Shown here: in pieces, positions 16,061-26,536 of the stretch
How positions within the stretch are numbered: position 1 is the stretch's first letter
Layout of the letters: each line of letters begins with the position of its first letter
DNA from: an uncultured Clostridia bacterium
GTDB lineage: Bacteria > Bacillota > Clostridia > CALYAR01
Reading direction: 5' to 3'
Assembly: GCA_944393585.1 (NCBI GenBank)
Contig: CALYAR010000102.1
Location: 1-41,048, forward strand
Length of the DNA stretch: 41,048 bases
Made by a program: the position numbers and the translations under genes
The notes under the pieces: model-generated
The model's input: the letters and a program-made list of their open reading frames with translations, nothing else
The model's database searches: none
What the model was told of the DNA's origin: nothing

Positions 16061-17076
16061 GCCAGACTCCTTTCTATGCTTACTGCATGGGCAATGGACG
16101 GGATCGACTCTCCCTGCGTCAGAGAACCTGGGTTCATCAGAGCGCCGGTCCCAACAAAAAGCACTTTGTTGAGTTCTCCTTTTTTCAGCTTGTCCATGAT
16201 ATAAGCGCAGAACACAACCGCCGAACAGCCGCAGCCGCTGGCGCCCGCATGGACGTCCTGTTCTTTTTGGTAAAAGACCATATTTCCGCAGTCGGCGTAG
16301 TGCTCGGCGAGCTCTATGCCATCTTTGTGAAACATATCGCGTACAATTTCCGAACCGATTTGAGCGAGGTCGCCGGTTAAAATAAGATCATAATAATCCG
16401 GCGCAATGTTGTGATCGGCCAGGTGATTGTTGATCGTGTCGTAGGCCGCCGGGGCCATTGCGGCTCCCATGTTGTTTGCATCCGTAATGCCCATGTCCAC
16501 AATCCGTCCGACAGTGACTCCGGTGATATATGGCCCTTCGCCGCTCGCCGCCAGAATCGCACAGCCGGAACCGGTTACAGTCCATTGTGCTGTGGGCGGC
16601 CGCTGTCCCCCGTATTCCAGAGGATAGCGGTATTGCTTTTCCGCGCCGCAGAAGTGGCTTGACGTAATGCAGGCGGCATGGTCAGCATATCCGCCGTCAA
16701 CGATCATAGCGCCCAGCGTCATGCTTTCCGCCATGGTGGAGCAGGCGCCGTAAAGTCCCAGAAACGGCCGGGAGGTCTCGCGCATTCCATAATGGGAGCC
16801 CGCGCACTGGTTTAACAGGTCCCCTGCAAAAATGTAGTCTAAGTCGTTGAGCGAAATGCCGCCCTTGGAAACTGCTGTCATCAGCGTTTCTTTCTGCATT
16901 TTGCTTTCCGCCTTTTCCCAGGAATCCTCTCCGTAGCGTTCATCCCTTAACGTCTGATCATAATAAGATCCAAGCCGCCCCTCTGCCTCTTTGGTGCCCG
17001 CAATGGCCGCAGTCGATAAAATCGTCGGGGGATTTTGAAATTTTATACTAAAATTGCCGATTCGTTTTTGAGCCAA
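16057..17076 (-). CDS. spoVAD: Stage V sporulation protein AD
   Basis: A 339-residue thiolase-fold protein of the spore inner membrane that binds dipicolinic acid. Family blocks: the opening GNFSIKFQNPPTILSTAAIAGTKEAEGRLG, DYIFAGDLLNQ, GLYGACSTMAESMTLGAMIVDGGYAD, SSHFCGAEKQYRYPLEYG, DLILTGDLAQIG, and HAGASGCGCSAVVFCAYIM. The start is read as TTG, because AAGGAGG lies ten bases upstream and this gives the usual length; the frame is open slightly further but overlaps that site. The usual upstream gene spoVAC is not present here. No convincing sigma-G promoter was identified by eye. Confidence 0.93.
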   Translation of the reverse strand: MAQKRIGNFSIKFQNPPTILSTAAIAGTKEAEGRLGSYYDQTLRDERYGEDSWEKAESKMQKETLMTAVSKGGISLNDLDYIFAGDLLNQCAGSHYGMRETSRPFLGLYGACSTMAESMTLGAMIVDGGYADHAACITSSHFCGAEKQYRYPLEYGGQRPPTAQWTVTGSGCAILAASGEGPYITGVTVGRIVDMGITDANNMGAAMAPAAYDTINNHLADHNIAPDYYDLILTGDLAQIGSEIVRDMFHKDGIELAEHYADCGNMVFYQKEQDVHAGASGCGCSAVVFCAYIMDKLKKGELNKVLFVGTGALMNPGSLTQGESIPSIAHAVSIERSLA

Positions 17077-17311
17077 GGCTTTGTTTCCTCCTTCTTTCTG
17101 CACAAAATGGTTGGCAGAATCATAGTAATACGGTATAGATACAATTTTTGCAGTTTAGCTAGAAATATACCTGCTACTTCATAAAAAGCATAATTCAATA
17201 AAAAATGCTATAGCAGCTGTTTTTTCTTTTCAAAGCATAGAATTATTTGGGGAAAACGATGGGATAATATCATTTGGAAATATGTCTGCGTCTAAAGCAG
17301 ATTGTACAATA

Positions 17312-17341
17312 TTGACTCAAATCAGGAATAGATGGTATAAT
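17312..17341 (+). promoter_or_regulatory. Promoter of the NahK-like kinase
   Basis: TTGACT, 18-base spacer, TATAAT. The expected start is near 17348, leaving a leader of about 226 bases. Confidence 0.7.
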
Positions 17342-17573
17342 ATAGCAGTATTATCATTTTAAAATCAGCCGCATGACACTCTTTAGAATGATATTTGTAT
17401 TCTAAATTCGGTTTTGTGAAGGAATGAAAGCGGATGACTGATGTTTGAAAAAGAATAAAAGAATTGTTTGACCATACAAAATTGACCGGAAAAGAAGCAA
17501 TGTTGTATATGGAAAGGTATCAACAAATGCTTGTTTTTATAGGAAGAATCCATCGTGAAAGGAGCCCAGCAGA
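17342..17573 (+). other. Long leader with a possible short upstream ORF
   Basis: The leader holds a short frame, from a TTG at 17464 or an ATG at 17500 to TGA at 17575-17577. It encodes at most 37 residues and contains KLTGKEAMLYMERYQQMLVF. Its stop overlaps the kinase ATG (ATGA), an arrangement seen in translational coupling. The ribosome site before it is weak (GGAAAAG). The rest of the 17077-17573 gap holds no gene that I can see. Confidence 0.35.
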
Positions 17574-18671
17574 ATGACAGATCAAATCAAAAAAGTGTTG
17601 CCGCAGTTTCAGCTTCCAGAAGAATTCCAGAAAATTACTTTGTTCAATAATGGGCATATTAACAAGACATATAAAGTAACTTATGAAAAAGATGGGAAAG
17701 ATCAATCCTATATTGTGCAGGGAATTAACTCCTATGTATTTAAAAATCCAGAAGACGTTATGGATAATATTGCGGAAATCACTCAGTTTATGAAGCAAAA
17801 ACTGGAGGCATGCGGCGGCGACAGCGAGCGGGGCGTGCTCAACTTTTTAAAAACGGACAGCGGGAAAAATTATTATCAGGATGAAAACGGCGAGTATTGG
17901 CGGGTGTACCGGTTTGTCGACCATTCCAAAACGTATGATGTGATCACCGACACGCGGATTTTATACAACAGCGGGAAAGCGTTCGGCGATTTCCAGCAAA
18001 TGCTGTCCGATTTTCCCATGGAGAAGTTAAAGGAGACCATCCCGGGCTTTCATGATACGCCGGAGCGTCTGAAATATTTTGACGCTATGGTAAAAAAGGA
18101 CCCTCTGGGAAGGGCAAAGGATGCACAGCAGGAGATTGCCTTTATCCAATCGCATGCCGAAATGGCTGAGCGGCTGATTCGTATGCAGCGGACGGGCGAG
18201 CTGCCTTTGCGCGTAACGCACAACGATACCAAATTCAACAACGTCTTAATTGACACGGATACGGACGAGGCGATTTGCGTCATTGACCTGGACACGGTCA
18301 TGCCGGGGCTTTGCGCCTATGATTTCGGAGACGCCGTCCGCTTTGCGGCCAGTTCCGCGGCGGAAGATGAGGTGGATCTTTCCAAAGTGTATCTGGATAT
18401 GGATTATTATGAGGCCTTTACCAAAGGATATATGGAATCGGCCGGAAAACATCTGACGCAGAACGAAATTGAGACGATGGCTTTGGGAGCGCTTACCATC
18501 ACCTTGGAGCTTGCGTCCCGGTTTTTAGCCGACCATATTGACGGGGATCATTATTTCCACATCCACCACGAAAATCACAATTTGGAGCGGGCGAAAAATC
18601 AGCTCAAGCTGGTAGCGGATATGGAAGCCAAATACCCGCTCATGTGTGAGATCGTAAAAAAATACGCATAG
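17574..18671 (+). CDS. Phosphotransferase-family sugar kinase, NahK-like
   Basis: A 365-residue kinase of the aminoglycoside-phosphotransferase/choline-kinase fold, close in length and motifs to N-acetylhexosamine 1-kinase (NahK). NahK phosphorylates GlcNAc or GalNAc at C1 in salvage of host glycans. Catalytic loop THNDTKFNNVLID (Asp218); metal site CVIDLDTVMPG (Asp238, Asp240), followed by YDFGDAVRF. The N-terminal lobe has NGHINKTYKVTYEKDG and YIVQGIN. The ATG is preceded by AAAGGAG. It has its own promoter and terminator. The substrate is inferred from motif resemblance; other hexose or amino-alcohol kinases of the fold cannot be ruled out. Confidence 0.75.
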   Translation: MTDQIKKVLPQFQLPEEFQKITLFNNGHINKTYKVTYEKDGKDQSYIVQGINSYVFKNPEDVMDNIAEITQFMKQKLEACGGDSERGVLNFLKTDSGKNYYQDENGEYWRVYRFVDHSKTYDVITDTRILYNSGKAFGDFQQMLSDFPMEKLKETIPGFHDTPERLKYFDAMVKKDPLGRAKDAQQEIAFIQSHAEMAERLIRMQRTGELPLRVTHNDTKFNNVLIDTDTDEAICVIDLDTVMPGLCAYDFGDAVRFAASSAAEDEVDLSKVYLDMDYYEAFTKGYMESAGKHLTQNEIETMALGALTITLELASRFLADHIDGDHYFHIHHENHNLERAKNQLKLVADMEAKYPLMCEIVKKYA

Positions 18672-18674
18672 AAG

Positions 18675-18701
18675 AATCAGTGCCTTGGCACTGATTTTTT
18701 G
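18675..18701 (+). terminator. Terminator after the kinase gene
   Basis: Stem AATCAGTGCC-TT-GGCACTGATT followed by a T run. Confidence 0.88.
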
Positions 18702-18761
18702 TTGATTTGCGGCGGCAAAATGTACAAATTGAAAAATAGAGCTTAAAATAGTCGGATTTTA

Positions 18762-18770
18762 TGATATAAT
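18762..18770 (+). promoter_or_regulatory. Extended -10 promoter for ispG-polC
   Basis: TGATATAAT is an extended -10 element. The hexamer 17 bases upstream (CTTAAA) is a poor -35, so the TG extension probably matters. It lies 100 bases before ispG. Confidence 0.55.
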
Positions 18771-18869
18771 AAACTGGAATTCATTGTGAGAGAATACGAA
18801 GCGTTTTTAACTATTTGGAACAAAGAGAACATTTCGATGAAATATTCGATGAAATAGAGGTAGTTAGAT

Positions 18870-19928
18870 ATGAAAAGACAAATTCGAGTCGGATCGGTGC
18901 AGATCGGAGGCGGCGCTCCGGTTTCTATCCAGTCCATGACCAATACCGATACACGGGATGTTGAGGCTACCTGTGCGCAGATTCATGCGCTGGAAGCCGC
19001 TGGCTGCGAAATTGTGCGGCTGGGAATCCCCGATGAAGCCGCGGCTCTGGCGGTCAAGGAAATCAAGAAGCGGACGGCGGTCCCGTTGGTGGCGGATATT
19101 CACTTCAGCTACCGTCTGGCGCTGATATGTCTGGAAGGCGGGATTGATAAGATCCGGATCAATCCGGGCAATATCGGCTCCATTGAAAAAGTGCGCTATG
19201 TCGCAGACGCGGCAAAGGAAAGAAACGTACCGATCCGAATTGGCGTTAACGGCGGCTCTTTACAGAAGGATATTTTAGCAAAATATGGCGCGCCCTGTGC
19301 GGAGGCACTGGTCGAAAGCGCTCTGGCACATGCGTCTTTGCTGGAACAATGCGGATTTTACGACATCGCTTTGTCGCTCAAATCCTCCAGCGTGCCGGAG
19401 ATGATCCGCGCCTATGAGCTGGCGGACAAGGCCTGCGGCTATCCGCTGCACCTTGGCGTGACAGAGACCGGAACCTATCATATGGGTCTGGTGAAGTCGG
19501 CGATTGGCATCGGATCGCTGCTTTCACACGGGATCGGCGATACGATCCGCGTTTCTTTGACCGACGATCCGGTAGAAGAAGTCTATGCCGCACGCGATAT
19601 TTTAAAGGCCCTGGGGCTTCGGAGGGAAGGGGCGGAAATCGTCTCCTGCCCAACCTGCGGCCGCTGCAGGATTGATTTGATCCGCATGGCAAAGGAAGTG
19701 GAAGAGCGGACAAAGGATATAAAGCAAAGCGTGAAGCTCGCAGTGATGGGCTGTGCCGTCAATGGGCCGGGGGAAGCGAGAGAGGCGGATCTGGGCATTG
19801 CCGGCGGCGATGGAGAAGCATTATTGTTTAAAAAAGGAGAAATTTTATATAAAGTGCCGCAGGAAAAGGCGGTCGATGCTTTGATGAATGAGCTGGAAAG
19901 CTGGTTATTGGAGAAGGGACAGGCATGA
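18870..19928 (+). CDS. ispG: 4-hydroxy-3-methylbut-2-enyl diphosphate synthase
   Basis: A 352-residue 4Fe-4S enzyme of the MEP isoprenoid pathway, converting MEcPP to HMBPP by reductive ring opening. Visible: N-terminal TIM barrel opening [53 protein letters not shown], and RIGVNGGSL. The C-terminal cluster domain has [10 protein letters not shown] and [15 protein letters not shown], giving the three cluster cysteines and the adjacent catalytic Glu. It is the short bacterial form. ATG follows a GAGGTAG site. The last four bases overlap the polC start, coupling an isoprenoid gene to the replicative polymerase. Confidence 0.97.
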   Translation: MKRQIRVGSVQIGGGAPVSIQSMTNTDTRDVEATCAQIHALEAAGCEIVRLGIPDEAAALAVKEIKKRTAVPLVADIHFSYRLALICLEGGIDKIRINPGNIGSIEKVRYVADAAKERNVPIRIGVNGGSLQKDILAKYGAPCAEALVESALAHASLLEQCGFYDIALSLKSSSVPEMIRAYELADKACGYPLHLGVTETGTYHMGLVKSAIGIGSLLSHGIGDTIRVSLTDDPVEEVYAARDILKALGLRREGAEIVSCPTCGRCRIDLIRMAKEVEERTKDIKQSVKLAVMGCAVNGPGEAREADLGIAGGDGEALLFKKGEILYKVPQEKAVDALMNELESWLLEKGQA

Positions 19929-22900
19929 GAGTAATTCTAAACGATATCATTCCCCTGATCAGCGGAGAATGCGGGAATTTTTTTGTGGAGCGGGTTGCGT
20001 TTTATAAGAAAAAGAAAAACCTGCTGATCCGGCTGGACGGATCGGATGAAGTATCGGAATCCGATAAGGAGACTATCAAACGCGCGGCGGAAACCTACTT
20101 TGACGGGTTTCAGGCCGAAATTGAGGTCGCAGAGCGGGAAGATATTCCCCCCAGGACGGCAGAAGCGGAGAAAACGGATGAAGACCGCGCTCCCTGGGAA
20201 GAGCCGTCGGAAGCGGCGGAGCCGGAGCATACAGACTTGGAACAGGCAGCAGGCAGTGAAATACAGCTGGAAGAAGCCAAAGAGCCGGACGAGCCGGTAC
20301 AAGAAGAGAAAAATCAAACGCAGGACGATTACCTCTTAAAAAAGAAGGAAATGATTTTGCAGGATTTAGCCTCCCAAGCCGCTCAGGCTTCCCAGACAAA
20401 AAGCAGTCCTGCGGCCGCGCCGGCGGACGACGAATTGATTTTTGGAAAGAAGTTTAAAGACGAACCCATCCCGCTGTCTGAACTGACACTGGAATCCGAC
20501 CTCTGCTGTGTAGAAGGGGAAATTTTCTTTTTGGAAACGCGCGAGCTCCGCTCGGGGAAAACCCTGTTTACCTTTTACATAACAGACAACAAAACTTCCA
20601 TTTCCCTCAAGGTATTCTGCGATAAAAATAAAACCGAACAGCTCTCGGAAACGCTGAAAAAGGGAATGTACATCCGCGCAAAAGGGCGCGTCAGCTTTGA
20701 TACGTTTGCCAAAGAAAACGTATTTATGGCCAATTCGATTATGAAGGCGAAAAAAGAGCAGAAGATGGACAACGCTCCCAAAAAGCGTGTGGAGCTGCAC
20801 GCCCATACGGTTATGTCCAACATGGACGCGGTCGTGCCGGCGGGGGCATTGGTGAAAACCGCCGCGCGCTGGGGGCATCCGGCGGTCGCAATTACGGATC
20901 ATGGCGTGGTGCAGTCGTTCCCGGACGCGATGAAAGCGGCAAAAGGACTCGGAATTAAAGTGATTTACGGCGTAGAAGGATATCTGGTCGACGACGAGCA
21001 GGCAAACTGCGTTTTCGGAATCCAGGACAGCAGGCCGATTGCCGGCGAAGAGTTCGTCGTCTTTGACCTGGAAACAACGGGCCTCAATCCCAAAACCTGC
21101 AGCATTACGGAAATCGGTGCGGTGAAGGTCCGGGGCGGCAAAATCGTGGACACCTGGTCCACCTTTGTCAATCCTGAAATGCCGATTCCGCCTAAAATTA
21201 CAGAGCTTACGAGCATTACAGACGATATGGTAAAGGACGCGCCCGTCGTTGGCGAAGCGCTGAAAGGCTTCTTTCAGTTCTGCGAGGGATGTGTTCTGGC
21301 GGCGCACAATACCTCGTTCGACTGCAATTTTATCCGGGTACTGTGCAACCGGCTCCCGCTGAGATTGAGTTTTCGCTTTCCCTATTTGGATACTCTGGCA
21401 GTGGCGAGAAGCCTGTATCCGAATTTGAAAAACCACAAGCTCGACACGTTAACCCGGCACTTGAAAATCGTGCTGGATCACCATCACCGCGCGGTGGACG
21501 ACGCAATGGCAACGGCGCGGCTGTTCATTGCGATGACAGAGGAGCTGAAAAACAGAGGGATTACCGATTTGGCGGAGATCAACCGGAATCTGGTTTCCAA
21601 GGAAACCATCATCAAGCAGCCCCGCCGCCATGTGATTCTGCTGGTGCGTACCCAGGCAGGAATGAAGAATTTATACAAGCTCATATCGTTTTCCCATCTG
21701 GAATACTTTTACCGCAAGCCGATTCTGCCTAAAAGCCTGATTCAGCGCTACCGCGACGGCCTGATCATCGGCAGCGCCTGCGAGCAGGGAGAGCTGTATG
21801 CCGCGGTGGAAGGCGGGGCAGAGGAAGAAGAGCTCGACCGGATCGCTTCCTTTTACGATTACTTTGAAATTCAGCCCTTGGGGAACAACCAGTTTAAGAT
21901 TGAAGAAGGGATCGTGCAAAACAAGCGGGAGCTGGAGGAAATCAATATCCGGATCATTGAGCTGGGGCGTAAATACAACAAGCTGGTTGTCGGAACCTGC
22001 GATGTGCATTTTCTAAATCCTGAAGACGAAATCTACCGCCGTATCCTGATGGCCGGCCAGGGCTTTGCAGACGCGGACAAGCAGGCACCGCTTTATTTTA
22101 GAACGACGGAAGAAATGCTTGCGGAGTTTTCCTATCTCGACCCGGATCTGGCACAGGAAATCGTGGTGGAGAACACCAACAAGATTGCCGATTGGATTGA
22201 AGAGGGAATCACGCCGATTTCCCCGGAAAAATGCACGCCGGTTATGGAAAACTGCGAGCAGGACATTCAAAATATGACGATGAACAAGGCCAGGAGTATC
22301 TATGGCGACCCGCTTCCTAAGATTGTGGCCGACCGGTTGGAAAAAGAGCTCAACTCCATCATTAAAAACGGCTTTTCAGTCATGTACCTGATTGCGCAGA
22401 AGCTGGTAAAAAAGTCGCTGGACGATGGTTATCTCGTTGGCTCGCGTGGTTCGGTTGGTTCCTCTCTGGTGGCGTTTATGACCGATATTACAGAAGTAAA
22501 TTCTCTCTCGGCGCATTATGTCTGCCCCAACTGCAAGCACAGCGAATTTCCGGAAAACACCAACGGAATCTCCGGCTGTGACTTGCCGGACCGTGACTGC
22601 CCTGTCTGCGGCACGAAAATGAAAAAGGACGGGCACGACATCCCCTTTGAAACCTTCCTGGGCTTTGAAGGCGATAAAGAGCCGGATATCGACTTAAACT
22701 TTTCCGGGGATTATCAGCCGGTGGCGCACAAATATACCGAAGAGCTCTTTGGGCAGGGACAGGTATTTCGTGCCGGTACGATTGGCACCATCGCCGAAAA
22801 GACGGCGTATGGCTTTATTAAAAACTATTTTGAGGAAAAGGGCGTTACGGTTTCCAAAGCGGAAATGGAACGCCTGGTGCAGGGCTGCACCGGCGTCCGC

Positions 22901-24109
22901 CGGACGACGGGCCAGCATCCGGGCGGTATTGTCGTCGTGCCGCACGGGCATGAAATCTATGAATTTTGTCCGGTGCAGCATCCGGCAGACGATACGGGCA
23001 CGGACATCATTACCACGCACTTTGATTACCACTCCATCGATAAGAACCTGTTAAAGCTTGACATCCTCGGCCACGATGATCCGACGGTCATCCGCATGCT
23101 GGAGGACCTGACGGGAGTCAACGCCAAATCAATCGAAATCGGAGAGGAAAAAACAATGAGCCTGTTCACCTCTCCTGCCGCGCTGGGCGTAACGGAAGAG
23201 GAAATTGACAGCCCGACCGGCACGTATGGCGTGCCGGAGTTTGGGACAAACTTTGTGAGGCAGATGCTGGTAGACACAAAGCCCAAAACGTTTTCCGAGC
23301 TGATCCGGATTTCAGGACTTTCCCACGGCACCAACGTGTGGACGGGAAACGCGCAGGAGCTGATCCGAAATCAAGTGACCAATCTGTCGGGCGCGATCTG
23401 TACGCGTGACGACATCATGCTCTACCTGATTTCGAAAAACTTAGAACCCAAGCACGCTTTCTTCATCATGGAGGCTGTCCGGAAGGGAAAAGGGCTAAAG
23501 CCGGAGGATGAAGAGGAGATGCGGGCGCACGATGTGCCGGAGTGGTATATTGAATCCTGCAATAAGATTCAGTACATGTTCCCGAAGGCGCACGCAGTGG
23601 CCTATGTTACCATGGCGTTCCGGATCGCGTGGTTTAAGGTATATTATCCCAAAGAGTATTATACGACTTATTTCAGCATTCGGGCCGGAGACTTTGATTA
23701 TGAGCTGATGTGCATGGGGCGGGAAAAGGTGCTCCAGACGATGCGCGAACTCGACCAGAAAAAGGAGCGGGAGAAGCTCACCGCGAAGGAAAACGGCATG
23801 TACACGGTCCTGCAGATGTGCAACGAGATGTACTGCCGTAAAATCCGTTTTCTGCCGATCAGCCTCTATGATTCGGACGCAACCAAGTTTTTGGTCCGGG
23901 AAGACGGAATATTGCCGCCGCTCAATTCCATTTCCGGCTTGGGGGACAATGCGGCGCAGAGCATCTGCGAGGAGCGGCAAAAGAAGGAGTTCTTTTCCAA
24001 GGACGAGATTTTAGAGCGCACCAAGCTGACCAAGACCAATTTGGAAGTGCTGGAGCGGTGCGGCTGCTTAAATGGAATGAGCCAGAGCAGCCAGATGAGT
24101 TTATTTTAA
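19925..24109 (+). CDS. polC: DNA polymerase III alpha subunit, PolC type
   Basis: The Gram-positive replicative polymerase with built-in proofreading, 1394 residues. Order: an N-terminal region ending in an acidic, low-complexity linker (about 70-150); OB fold (about 180-270); PHP domain beginning [17 protein letters not shown] (about 288) with AITDHGVVQ; an inserted DEDDh exonuclease beginning [10 protein letters not shown] (about 380) and ending with [15 protein letters not shown]; then the rest of PHP; palm and fingers with [15 protein letters not shown], a zinc ribbon (CPNCKH...[11 protein letters not shown]) and catalytic [12 protein letters not shown]; and C-terminal HhH and tail. Start ATG overlaps the ispG stop. 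Slightly shorter than the Bacillus enzyme (about 1437, recalled). Confidence 0.97.
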   Translation: MRVILNDIIPLISGECGNFFVERVAFYKKKKNLLIRLDGSDEVSESDKETIKRAAETYFDGFQAEIEVAEREDIPPRTAEAEKTDEDRAPWEEPSEAAEPEHTDLEQAAGSEIQLEEAKEPDEPVQEEKNQTQDDYLLKKKEMILQDLASQAAQASQTKSSPAAAPADDELIFGKKFKDEPIPLSELTLESDLCCVEGEIFFLETRELRSGKTLFTFYITDNKTSISLKVFCDKNKTEQLSETLKKGMYIRAKGRVSFDTFAKENVFMANSIMKAKKEQKMDNAPKKRVELHAHTVMSNMDAVVPAGALVKTAARWGHPAVAITDHGVVQSFPDAMKAAKGLGIKVIYGVEGYLVDDEQANCVFGIQDSRPIAGEEFVVFDLETTGLNPKTCSITEIGAVKVRGGKIVDTWSTFVNPEMPIPPKITELTSITDDMVKDAPVVGEALKGFFQFCEGCVLAAHNTSFDCNFIRVLCNRLPLRLSFRFPYLDTLAVARSLYPNLKNHKLDTLTRHLKIVLDHHHRAVDDAMATARLFIAMTEELKNRGITDLAEINRNLVSKETIIKQPRRHVILLVRTQAGMKNLYKLISFSHLEYFYRKPILPKSLIQRYRDGLIIGSACEQGELYAAVEGGAEEEELDRIASFYDYFEIQPLGNNQFKIEEGIVQNKRELEEINIRIIELGRKYNKLVVGTCDVHFLNPEDEIYRRILMAGQGFADADKQAPLYFRTTEEMLAEFSYLDPDLAQEIVVENTNKIADWIEEGITPISPEKCTPVMENCEQDIQNMTMNKARSIYGDPLPKIVADRLEKELNSIIKNGFSVMYLIAQKLVKKSLDDGYLVGSRGSVGSSLVAFMTDITEVNSLSAHYVCPNCKHSEFPENTNGISGCDLPDRDCPVCGTKMKKDGHDIPFETFLGFEGDKEPDIDLNFSGDYQPVAHKYTEELFGQGQVFRAGTIGTIAEKTAYGFIKNYFEEKGVTVSKAEMERLVQGCTGVRRTTGQHPGGIVVVPHGHEIYEFCPVQHPADDTGTDIITTHFDYHSIDKNLLKLDILGHDDPTVIRMLEDLTGVNAKSIEIGEEKTMSLFTSPAALGVTEEEIDSPTGTYGVPEFGTNFVRQMLVDTKPKTFSELIRISGLSHGTNVWTGNAQELIRNQVTNLSGAICTRDDIMLYLISKNLEPKHAFFIMEAVRKGKGLKPEDEEEMRAHDVPEWYIESCNKIQYMFPKAHAVAYVTMAFRIAWFKVYYPKEYYTTYFSIRAGDFDYELMCMGREKVLQTMRELDQKKEREKLTAKENGMYTVLQMCNEMYCRKIRFLPISLYDSDATKFLVREDGILPPLNSISGLGDNAAQSICEERQKKEFFSKDEILERTKLTKTNLEVLERCGCLNGMSQSSQMSLF

Positions 24110-24139
24110 TGAATCATCCATATAGAAGGGAGCAGGGAT

Positions 24140-24781
24140 TTGAAAAAGAAAGGGTATATTTTCGACATGGACGGTACGCTCATCGATTCCATGCCGATGT
24201 GGTATTCAATCAACGAAGAGTTTTTGACCAGTATGGGGGTGGAATTTAACGACGACATTGCCCGCGAAATCGGGCCGATGAGCATAGTGGGGGCCTCAGA
24301 TTATCTCATCGAGCGGTTTGGGCTGCCGGTTACGGCAAAGGAACTGACCGAAGCATTTATGACGCTTTTGTATCAGAAATACCGGACTTCTGTTACGGTA
24401 AAACCCGGCGTGGTAGAATTTTTGGAGCAGTGCAAGGCCGAAGGAATCCCCATGTGCGTAGCAACGGCAACCGAAACGCCGCTGGCTTTGGAGGCAATGA
24501 AAGCGCATGGGCTGCTTCCCTATATGGAATTTCTGATCTCATGTGAAGACGTGGGCAAAAGCAAGCGGCATCCGGCGATTTATCTGGAGGCGGCAAGGCG
24601 GCTGAACCTGGAGCCGCAGGATGCGGCCGTGCTGGAAGACGTTTACTACGGTGCGGAGACGGCAAAGAAAGCCGGATTTTATGTAGTTGGCGTTCACGAC
24701 TCCATGGTGACAGAGGAAGATACCCTGGCGCTTCAAAAGATCAGCGACTGTTATATCCAATCCTTTTGTGAACTGTTATAA
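24140..24781 (+). CDS. HAD hydrolase, beta-phosphoglucomutase-like phosphatase
   Basis: A 213-residue HAD subfamily I protein with a four-helix cap. Motif I is IFDMDGTLIDSMPMWYS (Asp9, Asp11), motif II Thr is in ATATETP, the motif III Lys is in GKSKRHPAIY, and motif IV acids are in VLEDVYYGAETA. Probably a sugar-phosphate phosphatase or mutase; the substrate is unknown. The start is read as TTG after GAAGGGAGCAGGGA; no ATG is suitably placed. It lies 30 bases after polC on the same strand and is likely on its transcript. Confidence 0.85.
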   Translation: MKKKGYIFDMDGTLIDSMPMWYSINEEFLTSMGVEFNDDIAREIGPMSIVGASDYLIERFGLPVTAKELTEAFMTLLYQKYRTSVTVKPGVVEFLEQCKAEGIPMCVATATETPLALEAMKAHGLLPYMEFLISCEDVGKSKRHPAIYLEAARRLNLEPQDAAVLEDVYYGAETAKKAGFYVVGVHDSMVTEEDTLALQKISDCYIQSFCELL

Positions 24782-24815
24782 CAATACATAATATACCAAA
24801 AAAGGAGAGAGAACG

Positions 24816-25349
24816 ATGAAGCGGAAACTCAATCAATTTTTATGGCTGATATCTGGGATCCTGTTAATCTTTGTCGGCGTCATTACCATGATATTTCCGT
24901 CGGACACTTTTCATGTTATTTCCATGATTATTGGGATTGCCGTGTTGTTGACGGGTATTTTTAACATCTTAGTCTATATGACGGCCAAAAATACAGTGTT
25001 TGGGGCCGGATGGGTGTTAATCGAAGGGATCATCGATTGCATTGTGGCGGTTTTCCTGCTTTGCGGCAATATGATCGTTGCAGAGGCGCTCCCCTTTATT
25101 TTTGCCATGTGGATTATTTTTACCGGCGCAGCCCGGGCCATTACCGCTTTTGAACTGAAAAATGCAGGGATTCTGGGCTGGGGATGGCTGGTCTTAACCG
25201 GAATTGCGGGAATGGTATTTGGATTTTTCTGCTTCTTTGAGCCGTTTGCAGCCCAAATAGCAGTCAGCATCCTATTAGGCGTTATTTTGATTCTAGAGGG
25301 CGTTATTTCGCTTCTTCTGTGGTGGTATATCCAGAAGATCGATTTATAA
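24816..25349 (+). CDS. DUF308/HdeD-like membrane protein
   Basis: A 177-residue protein with about six membrane helices, arranged as three repeats of a helix pair (LWLISGILLIFVGVITMIF; VISMIIGIAVLLTGIFNILVY; GWVLIEGIIDCIVAVFLL; ALPFIFAMWIIFTGAARAI; GWGWLVLTGIAGMVFGFFCF; IAVSILLGVILILEGVISLLLWW). This is the pattern of the HdeD/DUF308 family, some of which are tied to acid stress, though the biochemical role is unknown. AAGGAGAGAGAACG precedes the ATG. Followed by a terminator. Confidence 0.8.
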   Translation: MKRKLNQFLWLISGILLIFVGVITMIFPSDTFHVISMIIGIAVLLTGIFNILVYMTAKNTVFGAGWVLIEGIIDCIVAVFLLCGNMIVAEALPFIFAMWIIFTGAARAITAFELKNAGILGWGWLVLTGIAGMVFGFFCFFEPFAAQIAVSILLGVILILEGVISLLLWWYIQKIDL

Positions 25350-25398
25350 AAGATATAGGCATCAGTGATATCCGGTCTTAAATTACACTTTTCAAAAC

Positions 25399-25445
25399 AA
25401 AGGACTTACCGCTTTTCAATTACAAGCAGTAAGTCCTTTTTCGTT
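25399..25445 (+). terminator. Terminator after the DUF308 gene
   Basis: Stem AAGGACTTAC-C-GCTT paired with AAGC-A-GTAAGTCCTT (one mismatch), then TTTTTCGTTTCG. Confidence 0.88.
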
Positions 25446-25675
25446 TCGTTTTATGAGCAGGATTGGCGTTTCGGTTTTGGATAGATAGTTTTGAAGCTCA
25501 GCTTCCGCTGCTTTGTAAGCCTACTAAATAATAAACAATTATGCTTCCGATTTTTAACCAGAAAAAAATTTATCTCTCATTTAATTAAGTAATTTAATTT
25601 TTGGGGATTCATGTCACATATCGCAAAATATATTACTGCAATCAAATTTTATGTAAGGCGGGTAATCCCCGCCTT
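25446..25675. other. AT-rich gap with a hairpin after DUF378
   Basis: There is no gene in this 240-base stretch. It contains a GAAGCT-C-AGCTTC dyad near 25492 and a very AT-rich block near 25560-25605. At 25655-25675 a hairpin AAGGCGGG/CCCGCCTT stands 12 bases past the minus-strand DUF378 stop. It may end that transcript, though its T run is poor. Confidence 0.45.
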
Positions 25676-25686
25676 TGCGTAATCTT

Positions 25687-25902
25687 TTAACGGTGTTCGT
25701 CCGGTGCTACCTTGTCCTTAAACAGAAGCGAAATGCACCACAGGCCGGCAACGGCGACAAGTGTAAATATAATTCGAGCAATAAGCGAAGTAGTTCCGCC
25801 GCTGAGTGCTGCTACAATATCGTAATTGAAAAGGCCAATCGAACCCCAGTTCAGCGCGCCGATGATTACAAGAACCAGCGCAATATTGGTTATGACAGAC
25901 AT
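25687..25902 (-). CDS. DUF378 small membrane protein
   Basis: A 71-residue protein with two membrane helices (NIALVLVIIGALNWGSIGLF and IARIIFTLVAVAGLWCISLLF). The LNWG(S)IGLF motif and length are those of the DUF378 family, found in many Firmicutes. The function is not known. AAGGAGG stands eight bases before the ATG. It is divergent from the DUF4830-like gene, sharing a short spacer. Confidence 0.85.
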   Translation of the reverse strand: MSVITNIALVLVIIGALNWGSIGLFNYDIVAALSGGTTSLIARIIFTLVAVAGLWCISLLFKDKVAPDEHR

Positions 25903-26019
25903 GATGTTTCCTCCTTGATTTATTTTCTTTACCCTTCTTTATTCTTTGCGCTTTTTTATTTCATAAACGTGGAAATATTTTCATATGTTAAAAACAGGCA
26001 AAGAATGGAGGAAACCGCC

Positions 26020-26472
26020 ATGACTTTTTCAAAAAACCATATGCTGGTTGGAACAATTTTCATCATTGCCCTGATTGTATTTGTGTTTCTGCTGTTTGGT
26101 CCCAAAGATGAAAAATACTATATTAAAAGTATGATCCAGATTCTCAATCAGTACGGAATTGAGACGGAATCCTATCCGATCGAACGCGTTCTTGTGTCCA
26201 TTCCCGAGCAGTTTGACGACGTTTATGAAAACTACAATGCCATTCAGAAAGAAGCAGGTTTCGATCTGAAGAAATACTACGGAAAAAATGTGTGGCGCTA
26301 TACGTTTCGTGTGACCAACATGGGAACGGCACAGGAAATTCGAGCCAACCTCCTTGTTTACAAAAACAAAATAATCGGCGGAGATGTCATGAGTACCGCC
26401 TTAAACGGCTTTATGGTACCGCTGAACTTTAAAGAGCTGAATCTTGAGGAGCAAATGGGCTCTGCATTGTAA
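26020..26472 (+). CDS. Membrane-anchored DUF4830-like protein
   Basis: A 150-residue protein with one N-terminal helix (NHMLVGTIFIIALIVFVFLLFG, about residues 6-27), probably an uncleaved anchor. A soluble domain facing outward contains YIKSMIQILNQYGIE, ERVLVSIPEQFDDVYENYNAIQKEAGFDLKKYYGKNVWRYTF and NLLVYKNKIIGGDV. The domain resembles DUF4830; this is from memory and moderately sure. The start is ATG after GGAGGAAACCGCC. The frame stays open far upstream, but that part is antisense to the DUF378 gene and is not coding. Confidence 0.72.
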   Translation: MTFSKNHMLVGTIFIIALIVFVFLLFGPKDEKYYIKSMIQILNQYGIETESYPIERVLVSIPEQFDDVYENYNAIQKEAGFDLKKYYGKNVWRYTFRVTNMGTAQEIRANLLVYKNKIIGGDVMSTALNGFMVPLNFKELNLEEQMGSAL

Positions 26473-26502
26473 ACACTGCGCACTTGTCATCTTCTATTCT
26501 CC

Positions 26503-26536
26503 AAAATCAGGCTGCATAAATGCAGTCTGATTTTTT
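26503..26536 (+). terminator. Terminator after the DUF4830-like gene
   Basis: Stem AAAATCAG-G-CTGCA, loop TAAA, TGCAG-T-CTGATTTT (one mismatch), then T residues. Confidence 0.88.

Noticed and set aside
20366-21436. 356-codon minus-strand frame inside polC
   Set aside because: It is a shadow of the exonuclease and PHP coding frame, which is unambiguous on the plus strand.
25675-26019. Upstream extension of the DUF4830-like frame
   Set aside because: It is antisense to the DUF378 gene. The ATG at 26020 has a good ribosome site and gives a membrane-anchor start.
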